Below, piece after piece: positions 33,853 through 42,718 of a stretch of DNA of 50,695 nucleotides; the stretch's first letter is position 1; every line of letters starts with the position of its first letter. The stretch comes from Martinezella dioscoreae (GTDB lineage: Bacteria > Pseudomonadota > Alphaproteobacteria > Rhizobiales > Rhizobiaceae): assembly GCF_009176305.1 (NCBI RefSeq), contig NZ_BLAJ01000019.1, positions 1 to 50,695 of the forward strand, given 5' to 3'. The notes beneath the pieces were generated by a model that searched no databases, was not told the DNA's origin, and was given only the letters and a program-made list of their open reading frames with translations. Position numbers and translations under genes: made by a program.

Positions 33853-33895
33853 GGATTTACTTTCAGGGATATGATTGAAGCCTGAAAGATAATCC
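33853..33895. promoter_or_regulatory. long inverted repeat before the AraC gene
   Basis: Arms 33853-33867 (GGATT, two mismatches, CTTTCAGG) and 33881-33895 (CCTGAAAG, two mismatches, AATCC) around a 13-nt loop, ending 26 bp before the start. It may be an operator dyad or a translational hairpin; there is no U-run. Confidence 0.45.
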
Positions 33896-33921
33896 GCCGA
33901 TGCGGCACAAGAGAGGATTAT

Positions 33922-34908
33922 TTGACCTACGCGACGCTCTCGGTGTTCAAAGTCGATAAGGCCGATGCCGAGGAGATGACGGCGCATTATGCGAGAACCC
34001 TATTTCCCGCCATTGTCGAGCCTCTCAATGGCCGCGGCACGATTTCGGTGGTGGATCGTCACTACACGATCGGTTCCTGCAGCATCTGGCGCGGCAAATG
34101 TCATTCCGGCATGAGCGTCAAATTGTCCGGCGGTCCCGATGCCTACGGCCTTTATCTGCCGACCGCTGGCAGGATGCTGATCGAGACGGAAGGGCGGCAG
34201 CTGGAGTCGCTGCCGGGCAGGGGCCAGCTGGCCGATATGTCATGTTTTGAACATCTGACATTGTTCGAACAGCGCGGTCATATGGGTATGGCATTCGAGA
34301 AGCCGGCTATGGTCCGGCAGCTGAGCGAGTTGCTGGACGCACCGGTTCGAGATGATCTGAAATTTACCGGTCCGGTCGATCTGATGTCGGGGCGAGGCAT
34401 GCAGATCGCAACGCTTGCAAATCTCCTGTGGCAGGATCTCGCGACAGGCGGCGCAGAACGATCCTCGGCCGCATTCATCGAAAGGCTCCTGCAGGCGATG
34501 ATGATCGCTTTGCTTGAAACCGTCCCGCACAACTACTCGGCGCAATTGCTACGACCGGCGTCACCGGCCATCCCGAGGCAGTTGAAACGCGCTATGGAAT
34601 ATATGCACGCCAATGCCGGTGCAGACATCAGAATGGCCGATATCGCCCGGGAAGCCGGAACGAGCGTGCGGTCCTTGCAGGCGGCGTTTCAGCAGTTCAA
34701 GAACACAACGCCTCTTGGCTACTTGCGGAACATACGACTGCAGGGTGCGCGCAAAACCCTTATAGATTCGGGCCAGTCGCGGTTGGTTGCCGACATTGCG
34801 CGCGATTGGGGATTTTCTCATATGGGCCGCTTCGCAGCACTTTACTATCAATCCTTCGGCGAGATGCCGTCCGAGACCGTCAGGCAACCTCGGCGCGGGA
34901 ATGAATAG
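33922..34908 (+). CDS. AraC family transcriptional regulator
   Basis: 328 aa. N-terminal AraC-binding-like domain of the ChbR/'AraC-like ligand binding' type, C-terminal double helix-turn-helix: ADIRMADIAREAGTSVRSLQAAFQQF, then RLVADIARDWGFSHMGRFAALYYQSFGEMPSE in pieces. The start is a TTG at 33922 with GAGAGGA four to five bases upstream; no ATG comes before residue 19. It is read away from the transporter operon and toward the convergent dihydroxyacetone-kinase-like genes. Targets and effector are unknown; it may control either flank. Confidence 0.88.
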   Translation: MTYATLSVFKVDKADAEEMTAHYARTLFPAIVEPLNGRGTISVVDRHYTIGSCSIWRGKCHSGMSVKLSGGPDAYGLYLPTAGRMLIETEGRQLESLPGRGQLADMSCFEHLTLFEQRGHMGMAFEKPAMVRQLSELLDAPVRDDLKFTGPVDLMSGRGMQIATLANLLWQDLATGGAERSSAAFIERLLQAMMIALLETVPHNYSAQLLRPASPAIPRQLKRAMEYMHANAGADIRMADIAREAGTSVRSLQAAFQQFKNTTPLGYLRNIRLQGARKTLIDSGQSRLVADIARDWGFSHMGRFAALYYQSFGEMPSETVRQPRRGNE

Positions 34909-35122
34909 CGCTGCGATCTGCTTGCGCGAGGAAGTTGCTTTGCCGGAGCGGGTCTATTCGCCGACTGCGTTATAACGAATGGGAGCGGATTGAGCATCCG
35001 GACATGTAGTTATTGCATCGACAAGCTTGAAAATCGGAACGACGAGAGCTGGCTAACCAATATCGAGCGGGCATTGGTGAGAACAATTTAGCAAGATCAC
35101 ATGTTAGTAGGCTCCTAATCGC

Positions 35123-35779
35123 TTAACCGCCGGCCTTATCCTCCACAAACGTATCCCGCATCGCCCGCAGAATAATCACCGCCGAAGCCGCCCCCGGGTC
35201 GATATGCCCGAGCGATCTTTCCCCCAGCCGCGCCGCGCGGCCGCGGGCGGCCACCATGGAGCTTGTGGAATTCGCTCCAGCTTCGGCAGCGTCGATTACG
35301 GCGCTCCACATGGCGGTAACATCGCGTGAACCTGCCTTTGCATCGATGGCGGCTTCGGCGGCGGGGATCCATGCGTCGAGCATGGTCTTGTCGCCGCGCT
35401 GGCCCTTGCCACGCTGCTGGATGCCGGCCCGCATCTCGTCGATGATCATGGCCTGGCAGGCCGGAGAGAGGGATTCATCTGCCTTCAGCGCTTGCGAGGC
35501 CCGCCGGAAGGCGGTGGCATAGAGGGGGCCGGTCGAGGCGCCGACGGCATCCAGGAAGGCGGAGGCTGCGGTGGAGAAGATCTCCGAGGGCGATGCCTGC
35601 GCAAGATCGAGCTTTGCGAGCTCCGCATTCACGGCCATGAAGCCGAGAGACATGGTGATGCCGTGATCGGCGTCGCCGATTGCGCCATCCAACTCGGAGA
35701 GGCGGTCTTTTTCGGCATTGATCGCGATCGATATGCGCTGAAACATGGTGCCCAGGCAGCGGGCGGCTTTTTCCGGCAT
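35123..35779 (-). CDS. dhaL: dihydroxyacetone kinase subunit DhaL-like (first copy)
   Basis: 218 aa. DhaL provides the nucleotide in ketose kinases: the Mg2+-coordinating aspartates are in LDGAIGDADHG, and the later GASTGPLYATAFRRA and GDKTMLDAW are family motifs. It probably forms an ATP-dependent kinase with a DhaK partner. The ATG at 35779 has GGGAGGA upstream. It lies 55 bp downstream of the SorC-DhaK fusion gene, so this DhaL likely serves the fusion's DhaK domain. No DhaM (PTS) protein is found, hence phosphate is expected to come from ATP. Confidence 0.86.
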   Translation of the reverse strand: MPEKAARCLGTMFQRISIAINAEKDRLSELDGAIGDADHGITMSLGFMAVNAELAKLDLAQASPSEIFSTAASAFLDAVGASTGPLYATAFRRASQALKADESLSPACQAMIIDEMRAGIQQRGKGQRGDKTMLDAWIPAAEAAIDAKAGSRDVTAMWSAVIDAAEAGANSTSSMVAARGRAARLGERSLGHIDPGAASAVIILRAMRDTFVEDKAGG

Positions 35780-35834
35780 CGTCTTCCTCCCGGTCCCGGC
35801 CATGTCTGTTGTCGCCGGGCACATTTTTATAGCT

Positions 35835-37931
35835 TTATCCGACCTTCAGGGCGAAGGTGTCGCACGGATGGTTCAGCATTTCGGTCAATTCCTGATCGAG
35901 ATGCAGGATGGATATGGATGCACCGACCATGTCCAGCGACGTGCAATAATGTCCCACCCAGTTTGCCTCGATCTTGATGTCCTTGGCGCTCAGCCTCTGT
36001 TCGACGCGGCGGAACAGGATGTAGAGTTCCATCAGCGGCGTTGCGCCGAAGGAGTTGATGAGCACGGCCACCCGATCGCCCGCAACCGGCTTCATTTCGG
36101 AGAATATCCGGTCCATCACCCGGTCGGTGATCTCGTCGGCGCTCATCATCTTCTCGCGGGTCACGCCGCGTTCGCCGTGAATGCCCATGCCGAATTCGAT
36201 ATCGTCAGGCCCGATTTCGAAGTTATGGCGTCGGGTCTGCGGCAGGGAACAGGGCTCGAGCGCAACGCCCATGGTGAACGTCCGGTCATTGGCCTTGCGT
36301 GTCACTGCTTCGCAAGCGTCGAGCGACAGGCCCTTGTCGCAGGCAGCGCCCGCGATCTTGAAGATGAAGAAATTGCCGGCAACGCCGCGTCGTCCCTCGC
36401 GATCCTCGATCGGAGAGGAGGAGATATCGTCTGTGGTCAGCACCGTGCGAACGTCGATCTGCTGCTCCTGCGCCATTTCGGCGGCCATCTCGAAGTTCAT
36501 GACGTCGCCGGCATAATTGCCATAGACAAAGAGCACGCCTTCGCCGCCGGAGGAGGCCTTGGCGCATTCGAGGATCGGGGTTGGCGGAGGCGAGGAAAAG
36601 ATGTTGCCGATGGCGACGGCATCGGCAAGCCCCTTGCCGACATAGCCAAGAAAGCAAGGCTCGTGGCCGGTGCCGCCGCCGATCACCAGGCCGACCTTGC
36701 CCGGCCTCGGGCCGGTTCGCGCCATCAGCGCGCGGTTCGATCCCTTGATCGGCACGATATGCGAGGCATGTGCCTTGACGATGCCTTCGAGCATCTCGTC
36801 GACGACATCGTCGGGATTGTTGAGAAATTTCTTGATATGCGTTCGATAGCTGCTGGGCAGGGCAGTGCTGTTGTGGGTTCTCGGACGCTGCTGGGCTTTC
36901 TGATCGAATTCGGTGACGCCATCGGCATTCAGAATGCCGCGCCCGGTGGCTGCATCGGTAATCAGCACGTTGATATAGCCGCCGCGCAGGGCGGCGAGAA
37001 TTGCGGGCACCTTGTCGAAGCCGCCGGCGACGGCGATGCGTAGCCCGATGGATTTCAGCATGTCGAGGGATATGCCGATGGTGCGCTCGTCGAGCGGCCC
37101 TGCCACCGGCAGACCCTTGGCGTCGATGAAACGGCCGGCAAGAACGCCGACGGCATTCTTGGCCAGATAATCCTGCAGGGAGACGGACTCGAAGAAACCG
37201 CTGCTGTGAACCGTCGAGTTCGGTCGCAGCGACGCCACGCCGAAGATGGCCTTGTTGGCTTTAGAAAGCGTGGCAAACTGATCCTCGACCAATGGTTCGC
37301 GCAACAAGATCTCCCGAACCTCAGGCGCCGAAACGATCGCAGGGGCCGTGATGTTGATCAGCCTGCCGCCTGTCACATCGGCAAAGGCACTGGCACAGAG
37401 TTCCGGCGTGTAGGCAAAGAGTGCACGGGTGCCACCGGTTGCCTGGACGATGGTAACATCCTGCAGGTTCGGCACATTGGCCTGCTCCGCGACCGCGAGA
37501 ACCGTTCGGCCCCAGGCGACGGCAAGCGTGTCGCCGGATTTCAGCAAGCGGGCGATGGCCTGCGCGCCAGCGGTCCCAAGGCGGTCGATCAGTGGCCGCG
37601 AACCATCGTCGCTGGGCACCACGAGACAGTCGTGCAGGCCGAAATGGCGCTTGAGTTCCTGTGCGATTGAGAGCGAGCTCAGGCGGGATGGCTCGAGCGA
37701 GATATTGACGATGCCGCGGCTGCGGGCATCGGCGAGATAGCTGTTCACGGTCGCCCGCGAAATGCCCATGATCTCGGCGATGTCGCCCTGGGTTTTGCCA
37801 TCTTCATAATAGAGCCAGCAGGCCCAAACGTAAGGGTCGTCGCCATAGCGCAGCGGCATACTGTCGGTTGCGTCAGGCACGCCCGCCTTGCTTGCACTAT
37901 TCTTGCCGACCGAAGATGCCTTGCCTGTCAT
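35835..37931 (-). CDS. SorC family regulator fused to a DhaK dihydroxyacetone kinase subunit
   Basis: 698 aa in one frame. Residues about 25-335 are a complete SorC/DeoR-like regulator: winged helix (KTQGDIAEIMGISRATVNS) plus sugar-binding domain (WGRTVLAVAEQANVPN, GVLAGRFIDAKG). Residues about 365-698 are a complete DhaK: GGGTGHEP (His near 420), NYAGDVMNFEMA (Asp), and MGIHGERGV with the covalent substrate His near 584. All three key residues correspond to E. coli DhaK His56, Asp109 and His218. A ketose could therefore be bound and phosphorylated by the same chain that binds DNA. I know such fusions exist in rhizobial annotation as bifunctional proteins. In E. coli, DhaK and DhaL regulate DhaR; here the sensor appears fused. 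ATG at 37931; an ATG at 37859 is an alternative. Confidence 0.9.
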   Translation of the reverse strand: MTGKASSVGKNSASKAGVPDATDSMPLRYGDDPYVWACWLYYEDGKTQGDIAEIMGISRATVNSYLADARSRGIVNISLEPSRLSSLSIAQELKRHFGLHDCLVVPSDDGSRPLIDRLGTAGAQAIARLLKSGDTLAVAWGRTVLAVAEQANVPNLQDVTIVQATGGTRALFAYTPELCASAFADVTGGRLINITAPAIVSAPEVREILLREPLVEDQFATLSKANKAIFGVASLRPNSTVHSSGFFESVSLQDYLAKNAVGVLAGRFIDAKGLPVAGPLDERTIGISLDMLKSIGLRIAVAGGFDKVPAILAALRGGYINVLITDAATGRGILNADGVTEFDQKAQQRPRTHNSTALPSSYRTHIKKFLNNPDDVVDEMLEGIVKAHASHIVPIKGSNRALMARTGPRPGKVGLVIGGGTGHEPCFLGYVGKGLADAVAIGNIFSSPPPTPILECAKASSGGEGVLFVYGNYAGDVMNFEMAAEMAQEQQIDVRTVLTTDDISSSPIEDREGRRGVAGNFFIFKIAGAACDKGLSLDACEAVTRKANDRTFTMGVALEPCSLPQTRRHNFEIGPDDIEFGMGIHGERGVTREKMMSADEITDRVMDRIFSEMKPVAGDRVAVLINSFGATPLMELYILFRRVEQRLSAKDIKIEANWVGHYCTSLDMVGASISILHLDQELTEMLNHPCDTFALKVG

Positions 37932-38014
37932 GATGATTCACTGTTTCCCGTTTTCGCCTGAAGATGAAAGCAATGACGCATGTTTGCAAATGCTTCTTCT
38001 TGAGGAGGGGCGGC

Positions 38015-38046
38015 GCGCGACCCCGTGGTGGAGCACGGGGTCGCGC
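38015..38046. promoter_or_regulatory. 13-bp perfect hairpin between dhaL2 and the fusion gene
   Basis: GCGCGACCCCGTG (38015-38027) and CACGGGGTCGCGC (38034-38046), six-base loop. It lies 18 bp downstream of the dhaL2 stop and about 85 bp before the fusion gene on the - strand, without U-run. It could attenuate transcription or protect the upstream mRNA. Confidence 0.55.
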
Positions 38047-38064
38047 AGCCTTGGGAGAGCCCTG

Positions 38065-38706
38065 CTATTGCAGTCGTGCGCGAGCGCCGAGGGAAAGTTC
38101 CTTCAGGATGATGGCGCAGGAGGTCGCACCAGCGTCGAGAACGCCGAGCGAGCGCTCGCCCAGCCGGCTAGCGCGGCCGATCTTGGCCACAAGATTGAGC
38201 GTCGAATCTCGGCCAGTCTCGGCGGCGGCGACCAATGCCTCGAGCGCCTCGGCAAAGGACTTGCCAGCTACGTTCGCAGCATCGAAGGCCTCGATCGCCG
38301 GAACCAGCGTGTCCAGAAGCGTCTTGTCGCCGACCTTGGCCGAGCCGATCGACTGGATACCTTCGAGCCCGGCATGCAGTGCCTTGCCATAGGCTGCGCT
38401 ATCGATCGCATCGATGCCATCGAGCTTTTCGGCAATCTCGGTGAACATGACGCCGTAGAGTGGGCCCATGGAGCCGCCGATCTCGGTCATCAGCACCGTG
38501 CCCAGCGTATCGAGTGAATCTGACAGCGACTGGCTCTTGCCCTTCAGGCGTTCCGCGGCCATGCCGAAGCCCTTGGCCATGTTGACGCCATGGTCGCCGT
38601 CGCCGATCTTGCCGTCGATCTCGCTGAGATAGGCGCGGTTCTCGACGATGCGGTCAGCCAGCGCCAAGACGATATCGCCCGATGTTGCATTGTTGAATGT
38701 CTGCAT
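38065..38706 (-). CDS. dhaL: dihydroxyacetone kinase subunit DhaL-like (second copy)
   Basis: 213 aa. Mg2+-aspartates in IDGKIGDGDHGVNM, MGPLYGVMFTEIAE, GDKTLLDTL, and TGRDSTLNLVAKIGRASRLGERS, all typical of DhaL. It follows DhaK (second copy) by 14 bp in the operon and should be its partner. The ATG at 38706 is preceded by a GAGGGGGGA. A strong hairpin follows the gene, separating it from the SorC-DhaK fusion. It differs clearly in sequence from the first DhaL, so the pair is not a recent duplication. Confidence 0.87.
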   Translation of the reverse strand: MQTFNNATSGDIVLALADRIVENRAYLSEIDGKIGDGDHGVNMAKGFGMAAERLKGKSQSLSDSLDTLGTVLMTEIGGSMGPLYGVMFTEIAEKLDGIDAIDSAAYGKALHAGLEGIQSIGSAKVGDKTLLDTLVPAIEAFDAANVAGKSFAEALEALVAAAETGRDSTLNLVAKIGRASRLGERSLGVLDAGATSCAIILKELSLGARARLQ

Positions 38707-38720
38707 GCGTGCGTCCCCCC

Positions 38721-39713
38721 TCAGAGCAGCGTCGTGCACTCGACCTCGACGTCCAGGAGCTCTTTCAGCTCCCCGTCGAGTGCCATCACGGTCAGTGTCG
38801 CGCCGACCATTTCGAGCGACGTGAAGTAGTTGCCGATATAGGTCTTGTAGATCTTCAATCCCCGTTCGGAGATCTTCGTCTCGATCGTGTCGTTGAGGAT
38901 GTAGAGCTCGTTGACTGGTGTCGCGCCGAGGCCTGACACGAGGACGGCCACCTCCGTTCCGGCCGCCAGATTATGATCGTCGAGCACGATCTGGCACATA
39001 TCCTCGGCTATCTCTGCTGCCGTCTTCAGCGGCTCGACGCGAACGCCGGGTTCGCCGTGATGGCCAATGCCGACTTCCATCGTGCCGGGCTCGATCCGGA
39101 AATTCGGGTGACCAACGGCGGGCAGGGTGCAGGGACCGAGACCGATACCGACGGAGCGGCAATTGTCGATCGCCCTTTGCGCGGTCACACGGACTTCCTC
39201 AAGGCTTGCACCCTTGGAAGCCTTGGCACCGCCGATCTTCCACATGAAGATTTCGCCGGCTACACCACGGCGCTTCTCGCGCTCCTCCGGTGGCGCCGAG
39301 CAGACATCGTCGTTGGCGACGACGGTCGCGACTTCGATGCCGTCCTTGGCGGCAAGCTTCGTTGCCATCTTCACGTTCATGTTGTCGCCGGCATAGTTGC
39401 CGTAGAGGCAGATAACACCACGGCCGCCGTTGGCTTCACGTATGGCGTCGTGGAAGCTCTTGGCCGTCGGCGACGAAAAGAGCTCGCCGACTGCGACCGC
39501 ATCCAGCATGTTCTTGCCGGTATAGCCGATGAAGGCCGGCTCATGGCCGGAGCCACCGCCGGTGACCACGCCGACCTTGCCGGCATGCGGGGCATCCTTG
39601 GCGACGACGACGCGCGGATTGTCTGCCAGACGGACGATGTCCGAATGCGCCTTGATGAAGCCTTTTACAGTATCTTCAACGACTTCATCGGGATTGTTGA
39701 TGAACCGCTGCAT
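38721..39713 (-). CDS. dhaK: dihydroxyacetone kinase subunit DhaK-like
   Basis: 330 aa, complete DhaK. TGGGSGHEPAFIGYTGK near residue 52, YGNYAGDNMN (Asp), and EVGIGHHGEPGV with the substrate-binding His near 215. Such proteins bind dihydroxyacetone or longer ketoses covalently through this His. With the adjacent DhaL it forms an ATP-type kinase; related kinases act on D- or L-erythrulose in tetritol catabolism. AGGAG precedes the ATG at 39713. The gene is 34 bp downstream of the SDR gene in the same operon. Confidence 0.9.
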   Translation of the reverse strand: MQRFINNPDEVVEDTVKGFIKAHSDIVRLADNPRVVVAKDAPHAGKVGVVTGGGSGHEPAFIGYTGKNMLDAVAVGELFSSPTAKSFHDAIREANGGRGVICLYGNYAGDNMNVKMATKLAAKDGIEVATVVANDDVCSAPPEEREKRRGVAGEIFMWKIGGAKASKGASLEEVRVTAQRAIDNCRSVGIGLGPCTLPAVGHPNFRIEPGTMEVGIGHHGEPGVRVEPLKTAAEIAEDMCQIVLDDHNLAAGTEVAVLVSGLGATPVNELYILNDTIETKISERGLKIYKTYIGNYFTSLEMVGATLTVMALDGELKELLDVEVECTTLL

Positions 39714-39747
39714 GGTCTCTCCTGTCGAAATTGTCGAGCGCTTGCGC

Positions 39748-40521
39748 TCAAAGAATGGTGTAGCCGCCGTCGATCAGCAGATCGGCGCCGTTGATCATGT
39801 CCGCGCCGGACGAGGAGAGGAAAACAGCCGCGGCTGCAATCTCCTGCGGGAAGGCGAAACGGCCCGTCGGGATGCGCTTCTTGGCGGCCTCGCCTTTCTC
39901 GCCGGCCCAGGCTTTCTTGCCGAGCTCGGTCAGCACGATGGTGGGCGAGATGGTGTTGACGTTGATGCCGTGTTTGCCCCATTCGGCGGCAAAGGTCTTG
40001 GACATGCCGATCACGCCGAACTTGGAGGCGCAGTATGCGACATGCTCTTCAATGGCGACCGTGCCGGCCTGCGAGGCGAGGTTGACGATCTTGCCGCCCT
40101 TGCCGGCGGCGATCATCGCGCGACCGACAGCCTGTGTGACCAAGAAGGTGCCCTTGAGATTGATGTTGATCGTCTTGTCCCAATAATCGAGCGCCAGATC
40201 CTCGGCGGGAGCAAGGAAGACGACGCCGGCACTGTTGACGGCGATATCGACGCTGCCGAAATGCGATACGACATCGCTGACGGCCTTGTTGACCGAGGCC
40301 GGATCGGACACGTCGCAGACGAATGCTTCAGCGCCGCCGCCGATTTCTGATGCCTTTGCCTTCGCCATGTCGACATTGATATCGAGAACCGCGACCTTCG
40401 CGCCCTTGGCGGCGAATGCAGCAGCGACCGCGGCACCGATGCCGGAGCCGCCGCCTGTGACAAGCGCCGTCTTGCCTGAAAGCGGGAAGTTTAAATCAAT
40501 GTCTGGGGATGTCTCGGTCAT
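39748..40521 (-). CDS. SDR polyol dehydrogenase, D-threitol dehydrogenase-like
   Basis: 257 aa. Rossmann TGGGSGIG, NSAGVVFLAPAEDL, catalytic Ser (LASQA) and Tyr-Lys (YCASK), and ISPTIVLTELGKKAW. The DYWDKTININLKG and ELGKKAW patterns recall GolD and the D-threitol dehydrogenase of M. smegmatis. It would oxidise a polyol (perhaps threitol) to a ketose, which the DhaK/DhaL pair could phosphorylate. The ATG at 40521 has GAGG upstream; the in-frame ATG at 40575 has none. Substrate is inferred from similarity and neighbours. Confidence 0.8.
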   Translation of the reverse strand: MTETSPDIDLNFPLSGKTALVTGGGSGIGAAVAAAFAAKGAKVAVLDINVDMAKAKASEIGGGAEAFVCDVSDPASVNKAVSDVVSHFGSVDIAVNSAGVVFLAPAEDLALDYWDKTININLKGTFLVTQAVGRAMIAAGKGGKIVNLASQAGTVAIEEHVAYCASKFGVIGMSKTFAAEWGKHGINVNTISPTIVLTELGKKAWAGEKGEAAKKRIPTGRFAFPQEIAAAAVFLSSSGADMINGADLLIDGGYTIL

Positions 40522-40582
40522 CTTTTTCAAGCCTCTGTTTTCGGGGTGCGGCGAGGCGATGGTTCGCCCCGCCACATTGGTC

Positions 40583-41572
40583 TTACTTGCGGGTTTCGAG
40601 CAGCTTGTCGACGTTCTCAGCCGTTACCGGGGTCCACGGGACATTGTAGTTCTTGTCCTTGCCATCGTTGAACGGCATGGCCGGATACTGTTCCCAGATC
40701 TTGGATTCCGGCTTGTAGTTGCCTTTCTTGGCGGCAAAGATTGCGAGATCGAGGGCGCCCTGGGCCTGCGCGCTGGCGTCCTGCAGGATCGAGGTCATCG
40801 TACCGGCCTTGACGGCATGGAGCGCATCGGTGATGCCGTCAATGCCGGCAATGGCGAAGTCCTTGACGTTAAGTTTGGCAGCCTTGATCGCTTCGATCGC
40901 GCCGAGCGCCATCTCGTCGTTCTGGCCGATGACGCCGTTGATCTGGCCGGGATGAGACGTCAGCCAGTTTTCCATCAGGGTCTGGGCTTCGGCACGCGAC
41001 CAGTTGGCGGTCTGATCTTCCAGCACCTTCACATTCGGGCACTCGGCAAGCGCCTTCTTGTTGCCTTCGAGGCGCGAGATCTGAGCGGACTGACCGATCG
41101 GGCCTTCGAGGATGACGACGTTGCCCTTGCAGCCGATCTTGTCGAGGACGGTCTTGGCTTCCATGTAGCCGGAGATCGTGTCGTCGGAACCGACGTAGGC
41201 GGTCAGCAGGTCGGAATTGACGCGGGTGTTCGAGCCGACGACGGGGATGCCGGCGTCATGGGCGGCCTGTACGGCGGTTGCTGCAGCTTCGATATCGATC
41301 GGCACGAAGATGATCGCGTCGAACTTCTGCGTGATCATCGTGTTGACCTGCTCCTGCTGCACGAGCGCATCATAGCGGCCGTCGAAGATGGTCAGATCGA
41401 CATCGCCATTCTTGACGGCAGGATGTTCCTTCAGCGCCGCCGACCAGATCTGCATGAATTCGGCATTCAGGCCGTAGGGCGCCGCGCCGATTTTCAGCTT
41501 CTTGTCCTGGGCGAGGGCAGGTGACGCCAGAATCGCTGTCGCTGCAGCAAGAGCAATCAATAATTTCTTCAT
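40583..41572 (-). CDS. sugar ABC transporter substrate-binding protein (RbsB type)
   Basis: 329 aa. Sec signal peptide (MKKLLIALAAATAILASPALA, cleavage before QDKK) and a type I periplasmic binding protein fold: IIFVPIDIEAAATAVQAAHDAGIPVVGSN in pieces, GQNDEMALGAIEAI, and AGIDGITDALHAVKAG. It binds the transported polyol or ketose. The ATG at 41572 follows GGAGGAG. It is in the operon between permease and SDR genes. Confidence 0.9.
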   Translation of the reverse strand: MKKLLIALAAATAILASPALAQDKKLKIGAAPYGLNAEFMQIWSAALKEHPAVKNGDVDLTIFDGRYDALVQQEQVNTMITQKFDAIIFVPIDIEAAATAVQAAHDAGIPVVGSNTRVNSDLLTAYVGSDDTISGYMEAKTVLDKIGCKGNVVILEGPIGQSAQISRLEGNKKALAECPNVKVLEDQTANWSRAEAQTLMENWLTSHPGQINGVIGQNDEMALGAIEAIKAAKLNVKDFAIAGIDGITDALHAVKAGTMTSILQDASAQAQGALDLAIFAAKKGNYKPESKIWEQYPAMPFNDGKDKNYNVPWTPVTAENVDKLLETRK

Positions 41573-41658
41573 TATAAGTCTCCTCCGTTGAAAGTCCGGC
41601 CGTCGCCTTGACGCGCCGTTTGGTTTTCCGAGTGCGAACACTGGAATGTTCTTCGGGC

Positions 41659-42663
41659 TCAGCCGCCCAGGTTTCTCTTTTGGTCGAGCATCACGGCGCC
41701 GACGATGAGCGCGCCCTTGAGGACCTGCTGGTAGTAGGACTGGATGCCCATGAGATCGAGGCCGTTGTTCATGACGCCGATGATCAGCGCGCCGATCAGT
41801 GTGCCCGTGATGCGGCCGACGCCGCCGGAAAGGCTGCTGCCGCCAATGACGACGGCTGCAATCGCGTCCAACTCGTAGGCGATGCCGGCCTGTGGCAGGG
41901 CGGAGCCGGTGCGGGCGGCAAGGATCATGCCTGCCAGACCGGAGAGGCCGCCGGAAATGACGTAAACGAGGAAGCGCAGTTTGCTGACGTTGATACCGGA
42001 GGTAACGGCGGCATGCGGATTGCCGCCGACAGCATAGATATAGCGGCCGAAGCGGGTACGGTTCAGGACCCACCAGGCGATGATGAAGACAATGGCAAGC
42101 AGGATAACCGGCATTGGGACCGAGAGCACGCTGCCGGTACCGATCCAGCGAAAATCAGGGGTGAGAGCCGGAACCGGCTTGCCGCCGCCATAGATCAGCG
42201 TCAGGCCACGGGCGGCAGAGAGCATGCCGAGCGTCGCGACGAAGGCGGGGACGGCAAAGCGCGAGACGATGAGGCCGACCAAGGCACCGCAGGCGACACC
42301 GACGAGCAGACCGACGGCGAGCGCCACATAGGGCGGGTAGGGCGCACCGACGATGCCGGCTGTCGCCGAGGTCGTTGCGAAGCTCGCGCTGACGATGCCG
42401 GTCAGTGCAACCACGGAGCCGACGGAGAGATCGATACCGCGGGTCAGGATGACAAATGTCATGCCGATCGCCAGCACGCCGTTGATCGAAGTCTGCAGCA
42501 GCACGTTGGAAATATTGCCGGCCGTCAGAAAATACTCATTCGAGAATGAGAGGACAGCAGCGAGCAGCAGGAAAGCGAGAAAGATCCCATATTCCTGAAT
42601 GATCAATCGGCGCCGGTCCGAGCCGAACCAGGAATTGGACGGATTGTTGTCAGTGGCGGACAT
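41659..42663 (-). CDS. sugar ABC transporter permease (RbsC type)
   Basis: 334 aa with about 8-10 helices. GIDLSVGSVVALTGI, GRYIYAVGGNPHAA and GGVGRITGTLIGALIIG mark the RbsC family. It forms the inner membrane channel with the ATPase encoded upstream. Start ATG at 42663 is 55 bp from the ATPase stop, and the upstream AAGAGG is weakly placed. Confidence 0.92.
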   Translation of the reverse strand: MSATDNNPSNSWFGSDRRRLIIQEYGIFLAFLLLAAVLSFSNEYFLTAGNISNVLLQTSINGVLAIGMTFVILTRGIDLSVGSVVALTGIVSASFATTSATAGIVGAPYPPYVALAVGLLVGVACGALVGLIVSRFAVPAFVATLGMLSAARGLTLIYGGGKPVPALTPDFRWIGTGSVLSVPMPVILLAIVFIIAWWVLNRTRFGRYIYAVGGNPHAAVTSGINVSKLRFLVYVISGGLSGLAGMILAARTGSALPQAGIAYELDAIAAVVIGGSSLSGGVGRITGTLIGALIIGVMNNGLDLMGIQSYYQQVLKGALIVGAVMLDQKRNLGG

Positions 42664-42718
42664 TGCAAATACCTCTTGTTGCCGGACGCGTTCTTTTGCG
42701 CTTCGTGGTCTGCCGCAT

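Larger units (their letters stand above)
33536..33921. other. intergenic region with operator and AraC leader
   Basis: 386 bp between the divergent ABC operon and the AraC gene. The left end holds operator copy 4 and a TTGACG element for the transporter. The middle (33690-33800) is strongly AT-rich and probably carries the AraC promoter. The right end has the inverted repeat of 33853-33895. Confidence 0.6.
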
